Part shown: positions 18,701-24,047 of the stretch, in pieces
Layout of the letters: each line of letters opens with the position of its first letter
Numbering within the stretch: the stretch's first letter is position 1
Assembly: GCF_003205495.1 (NCBI RefSeq)
Contig: NZ_QJRX01000007.1
Location: 62,001 to 126,000, forward strand
DNA from: Aquipseudomonas alcaligenes
GTDB lineage: Bacteria; Pseudomonadota; Gammaproteobacteria; Pseudomonadales; Pseudomonadaceae
DNA: 64,000 nucleotides
Direction of reading: 5' to 3'
Made by a program: the position numbers and the translations under genes
Notes under the pieces: model-generated
The model's database searches: none
What the model was told of the DNA's origin: nothing
Seen by the model: the letters and a program-made list of their open reading frames with translations, nothing else

Positions 18701-20579
18701 CGCCTTTCGGCTGGCCGGTGGAGCCGGAGGTGTAGATCAGGTAGGCCAGATTCAGCGGATGCAGCGGCACCGCAGGAGTGGAAGCCGCGAAGGCGGATAG
18801 ATCCAGCTGATCCAGATACAGCGGTTCAACCGCCGAAGACAGCGGCAGGCGCTCGGCCATATCGGACGAGGTGATCAGCCACTTCAGACCTGAGTCCTCG
18901 ACCATATAGCTCAAACGTTCACGCGGGTAATCCGGATCGAGCGGCACAAAGGCGCCACCGGCCTTCAGCACCGCCAGCATGGCCACGATCATCGTGTTGC
19001 CGCGCTGCAGCGAGACGCCGACGCGCGACTCCGGACGCACGCCACGGGCGGCCAGCAACTGGGCCAGGCGATTGGCGCGGTCCTCCAGTTCGGAGAACGA
19101 AATACGCTCGGCACCATGCACCAGGGCGATGGCCTCGGGGCGCAGACGTGCCTGCTCGGCGATCAGTTCGGGCAGCAGGCGCGCGGCATCGAAGGCCTGG
19201 CGCGGTATGTTCCACTCGGCCAGCAGACGGCGTTCGCCGGTGCTGACCAGCTCCAGCTCGCCCAGCGCGGCCTGCGGCGAGGTAGCGAAGCCGTCGAGCA
19301 CCTCAAGGAAGCCGCCGATCAGACGTTCGATGCTGCTCTCGGCGAACAGCTCGGCGGCGTAGGCGAAGTTGATCGACAGCTGGTCACCCTTGTCGCGCAC
19401 CGCGTCCAGGGCCAGGTCGAAGGGAATCTGGCTGGACGGCACTTCGTCCAGCACGGTCTCGATGCCCGGCAGCCAGTTGGCCGCCAGCGGGTGCTGGCGC
19501 CGGTAGTTGAAGGCCACCTGGAACAGTGGCTGCTGGCCGAGGCTGCGGCTCGGCGCGAGCTCTTCCACAAGGCGCTCGAAGGGCATTTCCTGATGGGCCT
19601 GGGCCTCTTTCAGGCCAGCGCGGGTCTGCTCCAGCCAATCGGCCACCGACAGCTCGGGGCGCGGCTCGGCCTTGAGCACCAGGGTGTTGACGAAGAAACC
19701 GAGCAGGCGTTCGAAGCCCTTGGCACGGCCGGCCACTGGCACGCCGATACGCACATCGCGCTGGCCGGACAGGCGCGCCAGCTGCAGCTGCAGGGCCGCC
19801 AGCAGCACGGTGAACAGGGTCGCGCCATTAGCCTTGGCCAGCTCGCTGAGCCGTGCCACCAGGGCCGGCTCCACCTGCAGCTTGCGGTAGGCGGCACGGC
19901 GCGCGGCCTGGGCTTCGTGCGGGAAGTCCGGCGTCAGGCTCAGCGCCGGCTGCTCGCTGCCCAGGCGCTCGCGCCAGAAGGCCATTTGCCGGGCGCCCGC
20001 CTCGCTGTTCAGCCACTCGCGCTGGCCCACGGCATACTCGCTGTATTGCAGCGGCTGCGGGGGCATGAACGGCTGGCGGTTCTGCTGGCGGGCGCGGTAG
20101 AACTCGCCCACCTCCTCGACCATCACCCGCACCGACCAGGCGTCGGAGATGATGTGGTGCATGCCCACGGCCAACGCATGACTGTTGTCGCCCAGGCGAT
20201 AGAGGGCGCAGCGCACCAGCGGACCGCGGGTCAGGTCGTAGTCGGTCTCGATGAAAGCGCGCGCCAACGCCTCGACGCACTCGCTGCTCTGCGACAGGTC
20301 GATGATCTCCAGCGGCATCGGGCCTGCCGGCAACACGGCCTGCTGGGCCAGGCCGTCCTGCTCGCGGAATACGGTGCGTAGCGCCGCATGGCGAGCGTAG
20401 ACCTGATCCAGCCCATGACGCAGGCTGTCCAGCTCCAGCGCCCCCTCGAAACGCAGCAGCCCGCCGATGTTGTAGGCGCTGCTGCCGCTTTCCAGACGGC
20501 TGAAGAACCACAGCCGCTGCTGGGCGAAGGACAGCGGCGCCCATTCCAGAGCAATGTTCGACGGGACTTGCGCGTTCAT
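9792..20579 (-). CDS. Siderophore NRPS, three modules C-A-T-E / C-A-T / C-A-T
   Basis: 3595 residues. Module 1: C (1-450, HHIISDAWS near 142), A (about 480-975), T (FFELGGDSI near 1000), E (about 1060-1490; HHLVVDGVSW near 1180). Module 2: post-E DCL-type C (HPLSPLQQGLLFHSQ near 1495, HHLLLDGWS near 1625), A (about 1945-2445), T (FFELGGDSI near 2471). Module 3: LCL-type C (HHIVSDGWS near 2663), A (about 3005-3500), T (FFELGGHSL near 3526), then an acidic tail. Pockets read against PheA are DGECTGGVTK for modules 1 and 2 and DVWHISLIDK for module 3; the latter is the standard serine code. ATG at 20579 has GAGG seven bases upstream and follows the thioesterase stop by 23 bases; an in-frame 48-codon extension into that gene was rejected. 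A full C domain before residue 1 suggests N-acylation. Confidence 0.95.
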   Translation of the reverse strand: MNAQVPSNIALEWAPLSFAQQRLWFFSRLESGSSAYNIGGLLRFEGALELDSLRHGLDQVYARHAALRTVFREQDGLAQQAVLPAGPMPLEIIDLSQSSECVEALARAFIETDYDLTRGPLVRCALYRLGDNSHALAVGMHHIISDAWSVRVMVEEVGEFYRARQQNRQPFMPPQPLQYSEYAVGQREWLNSEAGARQMAFWRERLGSEQPALSLTPDFPHEAQAARRAAYRKLQVEPALVARLSELAKANGATLFTVLLAALQLQLARLSGQRDVRIGVPVAGRAKGFERLLGFFVNTLVLKAEPRPELSVADWLEQTRAGLKEAQAHQEMPFERLVEELAPSRSLGQQPLFQVAFNYRRQHPLAANWLPGIETVLDEVPSSQIPFDLALDAVRDKGDQLSINFAYAAELFAESSIERLIGGFLEVLDGFATSPQAALGELELVSTGERRLLAEWNIPRQAFDAARLLPELIAEQARLRPEAIALVHGAERISFSELEDRANRLAQLLAARGVRPESRVGVSLQRGNTMIVAMLAVLKAGGAFVPLDPDYPRERLSYMVEDSGLKWLITSSDMAERLPLSSAVEPLYLDQLDLSAFAASTPAVPLHPLNLAYLIYTSGSTGQPKGVAVNHLGLSMHVQTIGQRYGMTPDDVELHFASISFDGALERWTVPLAFGSRLVIRDQELWGAEKTCQVIADEGVTISCLPPSYAQQLLDWVESQNLKLPVRSWTLGGEAFTRETYERLQRVLEPKRIINGYGPTETVVTPLIWEAFPGDSFEAAYAPIGNPVGPRSLYVLDAELNLLPIGVAGELYIGGEVGLARGYFQRPELTAERFLPDPFGQAGERMYRTGDLVRWRADGTLDYLGRVDHQVKIRGFRIELGEIESQLLALDGVQEAAVIARETPTGKQLVGYVVARDNLDTNALRSELARVLPDYMVPAQIIALAKLPLTPAGKLDRAALPEPTWQSQDYEAPQTDNERILATIWTEVLGVERVGRQDHFFELGGDSIVALQVVSRARQQGLGLTPKDLFQQQTLTQLAGVARSVAAPLAEQGPVTGVAPLLPIQSRLLQREGLAPCNQYLLLELAEPLSAAQLEQALQALVRHHDALRLRFEQRDGQWQQVHAAEVVGPLLQRVELAAGEDPQPYYDAAQRSIDPASGSHLRGLYLTQPDQADRLLLSIHHLVVDGVSWRVLLEDLQRACLQLASGLAVQLPSKTSPFKIWGERLAGWNVDAQLPYWQAQQAAGGELPLLSSDAGSEGTRQRLELSLDAGFTRELLQAGQRAYRLRADELLLTALSRVLCSWSEQPVLTVHLESHGRAPLFEDIDLSRSVGWFTSLYPVRLQPEAELAASLKAIKEQLRAVPNLGLGFGLLAQQGQLTERAPQLLFNYLGQFDQGEGGLRLREGGLWREADAPMDAALVINAEQRGGALQLYIDFNPAQLARTTLEGVVTRLQDELRAIAQHCAKAQPLLTPSDVPLAGLSQIELDALAGVEDIHPLSPLQQGLLFHSQLEGAGSYVSQLLLPFTGLDPLRLQSAWRQVLVRHGVLRSRFLLGERPLQLVQAEVELDWQDLDWRGVADFEAQLQAFCSAERERGFTLDQAPLLRLALIQRGAGDFVLVWTLHHLLLDGWSNGLLFAEVLAIYHGDRLPAPGGQFRDYIHWLDGQDAAAEQAFWREQLAPLEGATRIAGCLPCRAPEQGHARHPLPLDSATEQRIRGFAQRHGLTLNTLVQAAWALLLARLTGKRSLCFGATVAGRPTELAGSEQMLGLFINSLPVAVQLPAEQPLGDWLAALQVQNLQLREHEHSPLHDIQRWVGSAGEALFDSLLVFENYPLGEALKQAERGELRLGMPQSHEFTHYPMTLAVLPGSRLELLLAYDRAHFDADGIAQVEALLRQALDQVCGDPARTLGSLQLSSADEQARLAEWNTPRQAFDSARLLPALIAEQARLRPEAIALVHGDERLSFAELEARANRLANLLVSHGVQPESRVGVSLERGNAMIVAMLAVLKSGGAFVPLDPDYPRERLGYMVEDSGLQWLITSSDLAERLPLGEGVEPLYLDQLDLSAFDSSAPAAQLHPLNLAYLIYTSGSTGQPKGVAVNHLGLSMHVQTIGQRYGMTPDDVELHFASISFDGALERWTVPLAFGSRLVIRDQELWSAEKTCQVIADEGVTISCLPPSYAQQLLDWVESQNLKLPVRSWTLGGEAFTRETYERLQRVLEPKRIINGYGPTETVVTPLIWEAYPGDSFEAAYAPIGNPVGPRSLYVLDAELNLLPIGVAGELYIGGEVGLARGYFQRPELTAERFLPDPFGAAGERMYRTGDLVRWREDGTLDYLGRVDHQVKIRGFRIELGEIESQLLALDGVQEAAVIARETPTGKQLVGYVVARDNTDTNALRSELAKVLPDYMVPAQIIALTKLPLTPAGKLDRAALPEPTWQSQDYEAPQTHNERILATIWAEVLGVERVGRQDHFFELGGDSIVALKVVSRIRQQGLQLPLKALFEQSRLADCAASLQREAADAPVLRALPRGGDLPLSHAQQRLWFLNRLDPSNGAYHMPAGLDLQGRLDRQALQAAFDQLEARHEALRTRFVEVGGEARQRILAPQGQRIDWFDLRELPASEREIEARDYAQKLLTRPFNLASEPLLRVSVLRLADQEYRLLLVQHHIVSDGWSMQRFIGEFAAAYAAFAEGRTAQFALLPLQYADYAQWQRDWLKSSEATRQLDYWKARLGEHQPLLELPTDHPRPAQGARQGLRWCFELSPLLTAQLRALAQREGSTLFSLLLAAWQTLLHRYSGQEDIRVGVPVAGRSLAEMDGVLGCFINTLVLRGEPAGLKPFRELLGELAQASRDALANQELPFDQLVEALQPTRSLSHHPLFQVAFNHQQVDFSALGNLPGLRVQPHDPGAAGAQFDLALDTEEAADGSLSGFVSYAAELFEARTIARLARHFVRLLEGICADPSQPIGLLPLLEEDEQAQLATWNDTAKDYGPQVFLSERISQQAARTPQAPALVFGEQTLSYAELEARINQLANRLRSLGVQRGSLVGISLERSLELVIGLHAIVRAGGAYVPLDPEYPLERLAYLLEDSGVDLLLSHSALVERLPLPAGLKALGLDREDCSAEPLTPPAVSLQGNDLAYVIYTSGSTGKPKGAGNSHEALANRILWMQEAYQLGAGDVVLQKTPFSFDVSVWEFFWPLVTGACLAVAAPGDHRDPQKLVELIQRHKVSTLHFVPSMLQAFLLHPDVEQCQSLTRVICSGEALPAELQVRTFQRLPQAGLYNLYGPTEAAIDVSHWTCVEEGRHAVPIGRPIANLRLHILDAQLNPVPQGVPGELYIAGIGLARGYHRRPELTAERFLPDPFSSEGGRMYRTGDLVRWRADGAIDYLGRIDHQVKIRGFRVELGEIEAQLGAQPGVAEAVVVARDSQIGKQLVGYLVADPLPVDETAWLAGIKAALKSELPEHMVPSILMRLERMPLSPNGKLERRALPEPVWQARVYRAPQSEREIALAAIWQEVLEVAQVGLDDNFFELGGHSLLATQAVALLRQRLGLELPLRAFFEAENLAALAANLDGQAPAAAEEEDQDLRDMAALLDELEAL
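13120..14815 (-). repeat. Repeated A-T module block, module 2 copy
   Basis: Second copy of the hydroxyornithine-type A domain plus T core. The T core keeps the GGDSI motif usual before E domains, yet no E domain follows here. Confidence 0.85.
17530..19222 (-). repeat. Repeated A-T module block, module 1 copy
   Basis: Third copy, belonging to module 1, followed by an E domain. Divergence is concentrated toward the edges of the block and at a few synonymous sites, as expected from duplication or gene conversion. Confidence 0.85.
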
Positions 20580-20602
20580 CACAGCACCTCGCAAAGAGTG
20601 GC

Positions 20603-21328
20603 CTAGGCGCCCAGTGGCATGCCGGCCGCCTCGCGCCGCAGCAGGCGCGAGGCATGGAATTCGATCAGGGACAGCAGTTCGTCTTCCTGGGGGCGCAGGT
20701 AGGCGTGATCGCCATCCAGCCATTCCAGGGTGAAGGGGCCGCGGGTCTCGCGGCGCCAGGCGCGCAGGTCGTCCTCGCTCAGGCAGTCGCGGCGCGCACC
20801 GAGCACGTGTAGGGCACAGGGCAAGGGGGCGCGGCGCTGGTAGCGGTAGCTCTCGGCCAGGGCAAAGTCGCTGCGCAGTACGGGCAACAGTTCGCGGCGG
20901 AACAGCGGGTCGGCCAGCAGCTCGCGCGGCAGGCGGGCGAAGCCATCGAGGCCGGCGAACAGTTCGCCGTCGCTGCGCGTGGTCATGCGCGGCGCCTGCA
21001 GGCGTCGCGAGGGCGCCCGCGAAGCCGAGGCGAACAGCGCCAGCGGCGCCTCATGTCCCTCGGCGATCAGCACCTGGGCCAGCTCGAAGGCGAGCATGGC
21101 GCCCAGGCTGTGGCCCCACAGCAGGTACGGACCACTGCATTCGCGCGACCAGGCTTGCCTCAGGTCGGCCAGCAGCGCCGGCAGGTCCTGGCACAGCGGC
21201 TCACCCTCGCGGGCGCCGCGACCTGGCAACTCCAGCGGGCAGACTTCCAGCCAACGCGGCAGGCGCTTGCGCCAGCGTGCATAGGGCATGGCGCTGGCGC
21301 CGGCATGAGCCAGGCAGAACAGCTGCAT
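20603..21328 (-). CDS. Type II thioesterase (NRPS editing)
   Basis: A 241-residue alpha/beta hydrolase that removes wrong or stalled acyl groups from carrier domains. The features visible are the N-terminal FCLAHAGASA motif near residue 4, the nucleophile elbow GHSLGA near 92, PLFRRELLPVLRSDF near 160 and the catalytic histidine in DGDHAYL near 210, all characteristic of GrsT-like enzymes. Its ATG shares one base with the mbtH stop (TAATG), and the first NRPS gene begins 23 bases after its stop, so mbtH, this gene and both NRPS genes form one operon. It is distinct from the in-line TE domain at the end of the second NRPS, which performs product release. Confidence 0.93.
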   Translation of the reverse strand: MQLFCLAHAGASAMPYARWRKRLPRWLEVCPLELPGRGAREGEPLCQDLPALLADLRQAWSRECSGPYLLWGHSLGAMLAFELAQVLIAEGHEAPLALFASASRAPSRRLQAPRMTTRSDGELFAGLDGFARLPRELLADPLFRRELLPVLRSDFALAESYRYQRRAPLPCALHVLGARRDCLSEDDLRAWRRETRGPFTLEWLDGDHAYLRPQEDELLSLIEFHASRLLRREAAGMPLGA

Positions 21329-21531
21329 TAGGCGTCCATGGCCTCGCGCAGGCTGCGCGGACGCATGTCGGTCCAGACGCTGGCGATGTGCGCTAGGCAG
21401 GTCGCCTTGTCGCCGCGCACGCCGTCTTCCTTCCAGCCGGCCGGCACGGCCTTGTAGGCCGGCCAGATGGCGTACTGCTGCTCATCGTTGACCACGACCA
21501 GGAAGGTGGTCTGCGGGTTGTCCAGGCTCAT
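21328..21531 (-). CDS. MbtH-like NRPS accessory protein
   Basis: 67 residues with the family landmarks: NDEQQYAIWP near residue 15, PAGW near 30, and CLAHIASVWTDMRPRSLRE near the C-terminus. MbtH-like proteins bind and activate NRPS adenylation domains. It is the first gene of the NRPS operon and overlaps the thioesterase start by one base. The 124-base gap upstream carries the likely operon promoter and an AT-rich Fur-like palindrome. Confidence 0.96.
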   Translation of the reverse strand: MSLDNPQTTFLVVVNDEQQYAIWPAYKAVPAGWKEDGVRGDKATCLAHIASVWTDMRPRSLREAMDA

Positions 21532-21570
21532 GGGGTATCCCTCGTTGAAAGTGGCACGCTTTAAAGACGC

Positions 21571-21600
21571 ACGAAGCTGCGAATAATTTTCATTTAATTC
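21571..21600 (-). promoter_or_regulatory. Candidate promoter/operator of the mbtH-TE-NRPS operon
   Basis: On the minus strand TAAAT is followed 18 bases later by CGT, an IS-box-like arrangement with a spacer two bases longer than the perfect one before the receptor gene. The -35-like half overlaps an AT-rich imperfect palindrome (21581-21600, arms GAAT/ATTC) that resembles a Fur box. The location, 40-70 bases before the ATG, is right for a promoter; the elements are not perfect matches. Confidence 0.4.
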
Positions 21601-21623
21601 GATTGCGCGGACATGACAGTGCC

Positions 21624-21643
21624 CTGCCCCGCGTCCGGGGCAG
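21624..21643 (-). terminator. GC-rich hairpin after the ABC exporter gene
   Basis: A perfect 7-base stem (CTGCCCC/GGGGCAG) with a 6-base loop begins 13 bases after the exporter stop codon. It lacks a clear U tract, so it may be a weak terminator or an mRNA 3' stabiliser. Confidence 0.3.
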
Positions 21644-21655
21644 AGGTATCAACAG

Positions 21656-23326
21656 CTATGCGGGGATCGAGCCGCCGATCTCGCGCACCGCGTCCTGGGT
21701 GGCACGGTCGCGGGCTTCGCCGGTGAGCTCGCTGAGGCGACCGCCATCCATCTTCAGCAGACGGTCGGCCTGGTCGAAGTAGTGGTCGTCATGGGTGATG
21801 GCGAGGATGGTCTTGCCGGCGGCCTTCAGTTGCGGCAGCAGCTCGCGGTAGAACAGGCGACGGAACAGCGGGTCCTGGTCGGCGGCCCATTCGTCGAGAA
21901 TCAGGATGTCGCGCCCTTCCAGCATCGCCAGCATCAGCGCCAGGCGCTTGCGCTGGCCCTGGGAGAAGCGCGTGTCGGCCAGCCGCCCGTTGGCGAAACG
22001 CACCTTGTGGCGCAGGCGCAGACGTTCCAGCCACTGCCCGACCAGCGACTCCTCGACCTCGGCACCGGCCGGGCCGAGCAGGCGGGCGAACAAGTGGAAA
22101 TCGGTGTAGACGCTGGCGAACAGCTGGCGATAGGCCTGCCACTCATGCGGCTGCACCACGCGGCCGTCCAGGCGGATCTCGCCCGCGGCCGGGCGATGCA
22201 GGCCGGTGAGCAGGCGCGCCAGGGTCGACTTGCCGCTGCCGTTGCCGCCGACCAGGAACACCAGCTCGCCGCGGCGCAGTTCCAGGTCGACGGGGCCGAC
22301 ATCAAAGCCGGCCTCGTCGCCCTCGCCCGGATAGCGGTATTCGACGCCGGCCAGCTGCAGGCTCTGCCACTCGCCAAGGCTTTCGACCGCCGCGATCTCG
22401 GCGGTTTCCGGGGCCAGTTCCAGGGTCTCCAGCTTGTCCAGCGAGATACGCGCGGCCAGCAGGCTGGGCAGCGCGGCTACGGAGGCAACCATCGGCGCGC
22501 GCAGGAACAGCACGGTCAGGGCGAAGGTCGCCGCCACCTCAGCCGAGGCCCAACCCAGGCCGCTGGCGCAGAAGAACACCAGGCCGATGCTGCCCAGCAC
22601 CATGGCGTTGGCCCAGTTGCCGGCCAGGCCATTGAAGATGTCGGCGCGGGTGACGTTGTCGCGGTAGGCGCGGGCGTCGCGGTCGAACTCCTCGTCATAC
22701 AGCAGCCGCGCGCGGTCACGGTTGAGCGCCAGTTCCTTGCGGCCGTCGATGATCGCCTGGTAGTCCTGATACAGATGGTCCTCGGCCTCGCGCAGCAGGC
22801 GGATGTGATGATTGACCTTGCCGACGAAGAACCAGCCCACCAGCAAAGTCAGGCCCAGCCAGCCAGCGGTGACAGCGAACAGCGCTGGCGACAGCCAGGC
22901 CAGGTAGGTGAAGGCGGCGATGCTGAGAATCAGGCCGTAGGTCAGCTCCGGCAGGTAGACGAAGGCGATGGTGATGTTGCGGATGTCACTGGACAGGCTG
23001 GCGAGGATGCGAGCGCCGCCGATCTGCTCCAGGCGCTCGATATCGGTGTCCAGCACCCGCCGCACCAGGCTGCGGCGCAGACCGTAGACGAAGCGGTGGC
23101 CGAGGGTGTGCAGGGCCACCTGCCCTGCCCCAGAACACAACAGCAGCGCCGCCAGCAGGCCGAGGAAGCTCAGTAGCGTGGTCGCCAGCGCGCCGTCGAT
23201 GCGGATCAGCTTGAGGTTGATGAAAGCGATCACGCCAACGCTGAGCATCGCACTGCAAAGGCTGAGCAGAATGATGCCGGAGAGCGGCAGGCGGTTGTCG
23301 CGGAACAGCAGCTTGAGCAGTTTCAT
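21656..23326 (-). CDS. PvdE/SyrD-type cyclic-peptide ABC exporter
   Basis: 556 residues with fused membrane and ATPase halves. About six transmembrane helices fill residues 1-310. The nucleotide-binding domain has Walker A GGNGSGKST near 360, signature FSQGQRKRLAL near 455 and Walker B ILILDEWAADQDP near 478; the nonstandard WAADQDP after the catalytic Glu is typical of the PvdE/SyrD family. In pyoverdine producers, PvdE moves the peptide precursor from cytoplasm to periplasm, so this protein probably exports the new siderophore or an acylated precursor across the inner membrane. It starts 22 bases after the sigma-factor gene, indicating co-transcription. No periplasmic pyoverdine maturation genes are seen in the window. 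Confidence 0.9.
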   Translation of the reverse strand: MKLLKLLFRDNRLPLSGIILLSLCSAMLSVGVIAFINLKLIRIDGALATTLLSFLGLLAALLLCSGAGQVALHTLGHRFVYGLRRSLVRRVLDTDIERLEQIGGARILASLSSDIRNITIAFVYLPELTYGLILSIAAFTYLAWLSPALFAVTAGWLGLTLLVGWFFVGKVNHHIRLLREAEDHLYQDYQAIIDGRKELALNRDRARLLYDEEFDRDARAYRDNVTRADIFNGLAGNWANAMVLGSIGLVFFCASGLGWASAEVAATFALTVLFLRAPMVASVAALPSLLAARISLDKLETLELAPETAEIAAVESLGEWQSLQLAGVEYRYPGEGDEAGFDVGPVDLELRRGELVFLVGGNGSGKSTLARLLTGLHRPAAGEIRLDGRVVQPHEWQAYRQLFASVYTDFHLFARLLGPAGAEVEESLVGQWLERLRLRHKVRFANGRLADTRFSQGQRKRLALMLAMLEGRDILILDEWAADQDPLFRRLFYRELLPQLKAAGKTILAITHDDHYFDQADRLLKMDGGRLSELTGEARDRATQDAVREIGGSIPA

Positions 23327-23348
23327 GGCGGGTCCAGAACGGCGGAAA

Positions 23349-23915
23349 TCAGGCTGCCTCGGGTTCGAGGCGGCTGCGGCAGTGACTCAGGGCGTCACGC
23401 AGGAGGAAATGCACCAGGGTTGGCGAGGCGCTGAGATGGCTGGCTACCTCGCGCTGGCTGTAGCCTTCCAGCTGGCTCATGGTGAATACGGTACGGGTAC
23501 GCTCGGGCAACTCGCCCAGTGCGTGCTGCAGACGCTGCCATTCCAGCTGGCCGATGGCGCGCTGCTCGGGGCCGGACTGCGGTGCGGGCAGCTCGTCGAG
23601 CAGCTCCTCGTCGGCACTGTAGCGGCCCTCCAGGTTCTGCCGACGCAGGCGGTCGATGGCCAGGTTGCGCACCATGCGGAACAGGTAGCGCAGCGGGTCC
23701 TCGATGGCGTGGCGCTCGCCGCTCTCCCACAGCTTGAGGAAGGCGTCGTGCACCACGTCTTCGGCACGTGCGCGACAGCCGAGTACGCCTTGGGCGGCGT
23801 CTGTCAGGGTGCGTCGATGCTCGGCATACAGGCTCTCCAGAGCCCGTTGATGGATTTTCGCGGCCAGCCGCAAGGCGGCTGTACCCTGTTCTCCCAAGCT
23901 GCGATACGACCCCAT
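23349..23915 (-). CDS. PvdS-like ECF sigma factor (iron starvation)
   Basis: 188 residues. Region 2 includes RAEDVVHDAFLKLWE near residue 50 and LRYLFRMVRNLAIDRLRRQ near 78; region 4 includes ELPERTRTVFTMSQLEGYSQ near 134 and SPTLVHFLLRDALSHCRSRL near 165. The region-4 recognition segment is very close to that of PvdS as I remember it, which argues for PvdS-type IS-box targets. A 14/19 Fur box lies about 30 bases upstream of the ATG, giving the expected order Fur, then sigma factor, then biosynthesis and uptake genes. No anti-sigma gene is adjacent and the receptor lacks a signalling domain, so regulation is probably by iron only. The first 30 or so residues are not conserved, so a slightly downstream start is possible. 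Confidence 0.9.
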   Translation of the reverse strand: MGSYRSLGEQGTAALRLAAKIHQRALESLYAEHRRTLTDAAQGVLGCRARAEDVVHDAFLKLWESGERHAIEDPLRYLFRMVRNLAIDRLRRQNLEGRYSADEELLDELPAPQSGPEQRAIGQLEWQRLQHALGELPERTRTVFTMSQLEGYSQREVASHLSASPTLVHFLLRDALSHCRSRLEPEAA

Positions 23916-23947
23916 TGGCCTGTCCTCGGCTGCAACGTGATGCGCAT

Positions 23948-23966
23948 CTTAATGATAATATTTATC
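23948..23966. promoter_or_regulatory. Fur box upstream of the sigma-factor gene
   Basis: The 19 bases read, on the minus strand, GATAAATATTATCATTAAG. This matches 14 of 19 positions of the Fur consensus GATAATGATAATCATTATC. It is in the promoter region of the PvdS-like gene. Confidence 0.7.
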
Positions 23967-23995
23967 AATACAAGCCTGTACTCACATTCTCCGCG

Positions 23996-24024
23996 CAAAA
24001 GAAAACGCCGCCCTGAGGCGGCGT
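23996..24024 (-). terminator. Rho-independent terminator of mexS
   Basis: A perfect 8-base stem, ACGCCGCC/GGCGGCGT, with a 4-base loop is followed on the minus strand by TTTTCTTTT. It sits 24 bases after the mexS stop and insulates the siderophore locus from mexS. Confidence 0.85.
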
Positions 24025-24047
24025 CTTGCAGAATCAGGCACCTGGCG

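Noticed and set aside
20580..20723. A 48-codon in-frame extension of the first NRPS
   Set aside because: It runs into the thioesterase gene, and ATG 20579 has a good ribosome-binding site and begins the C domain.
21571..21596. A fully consensus PvdS-type promoter before mbtH
   Set aside because: TAAAT and CGT are separated by 18 rather than 16 bases, so it is listed only as a weaker candidate.
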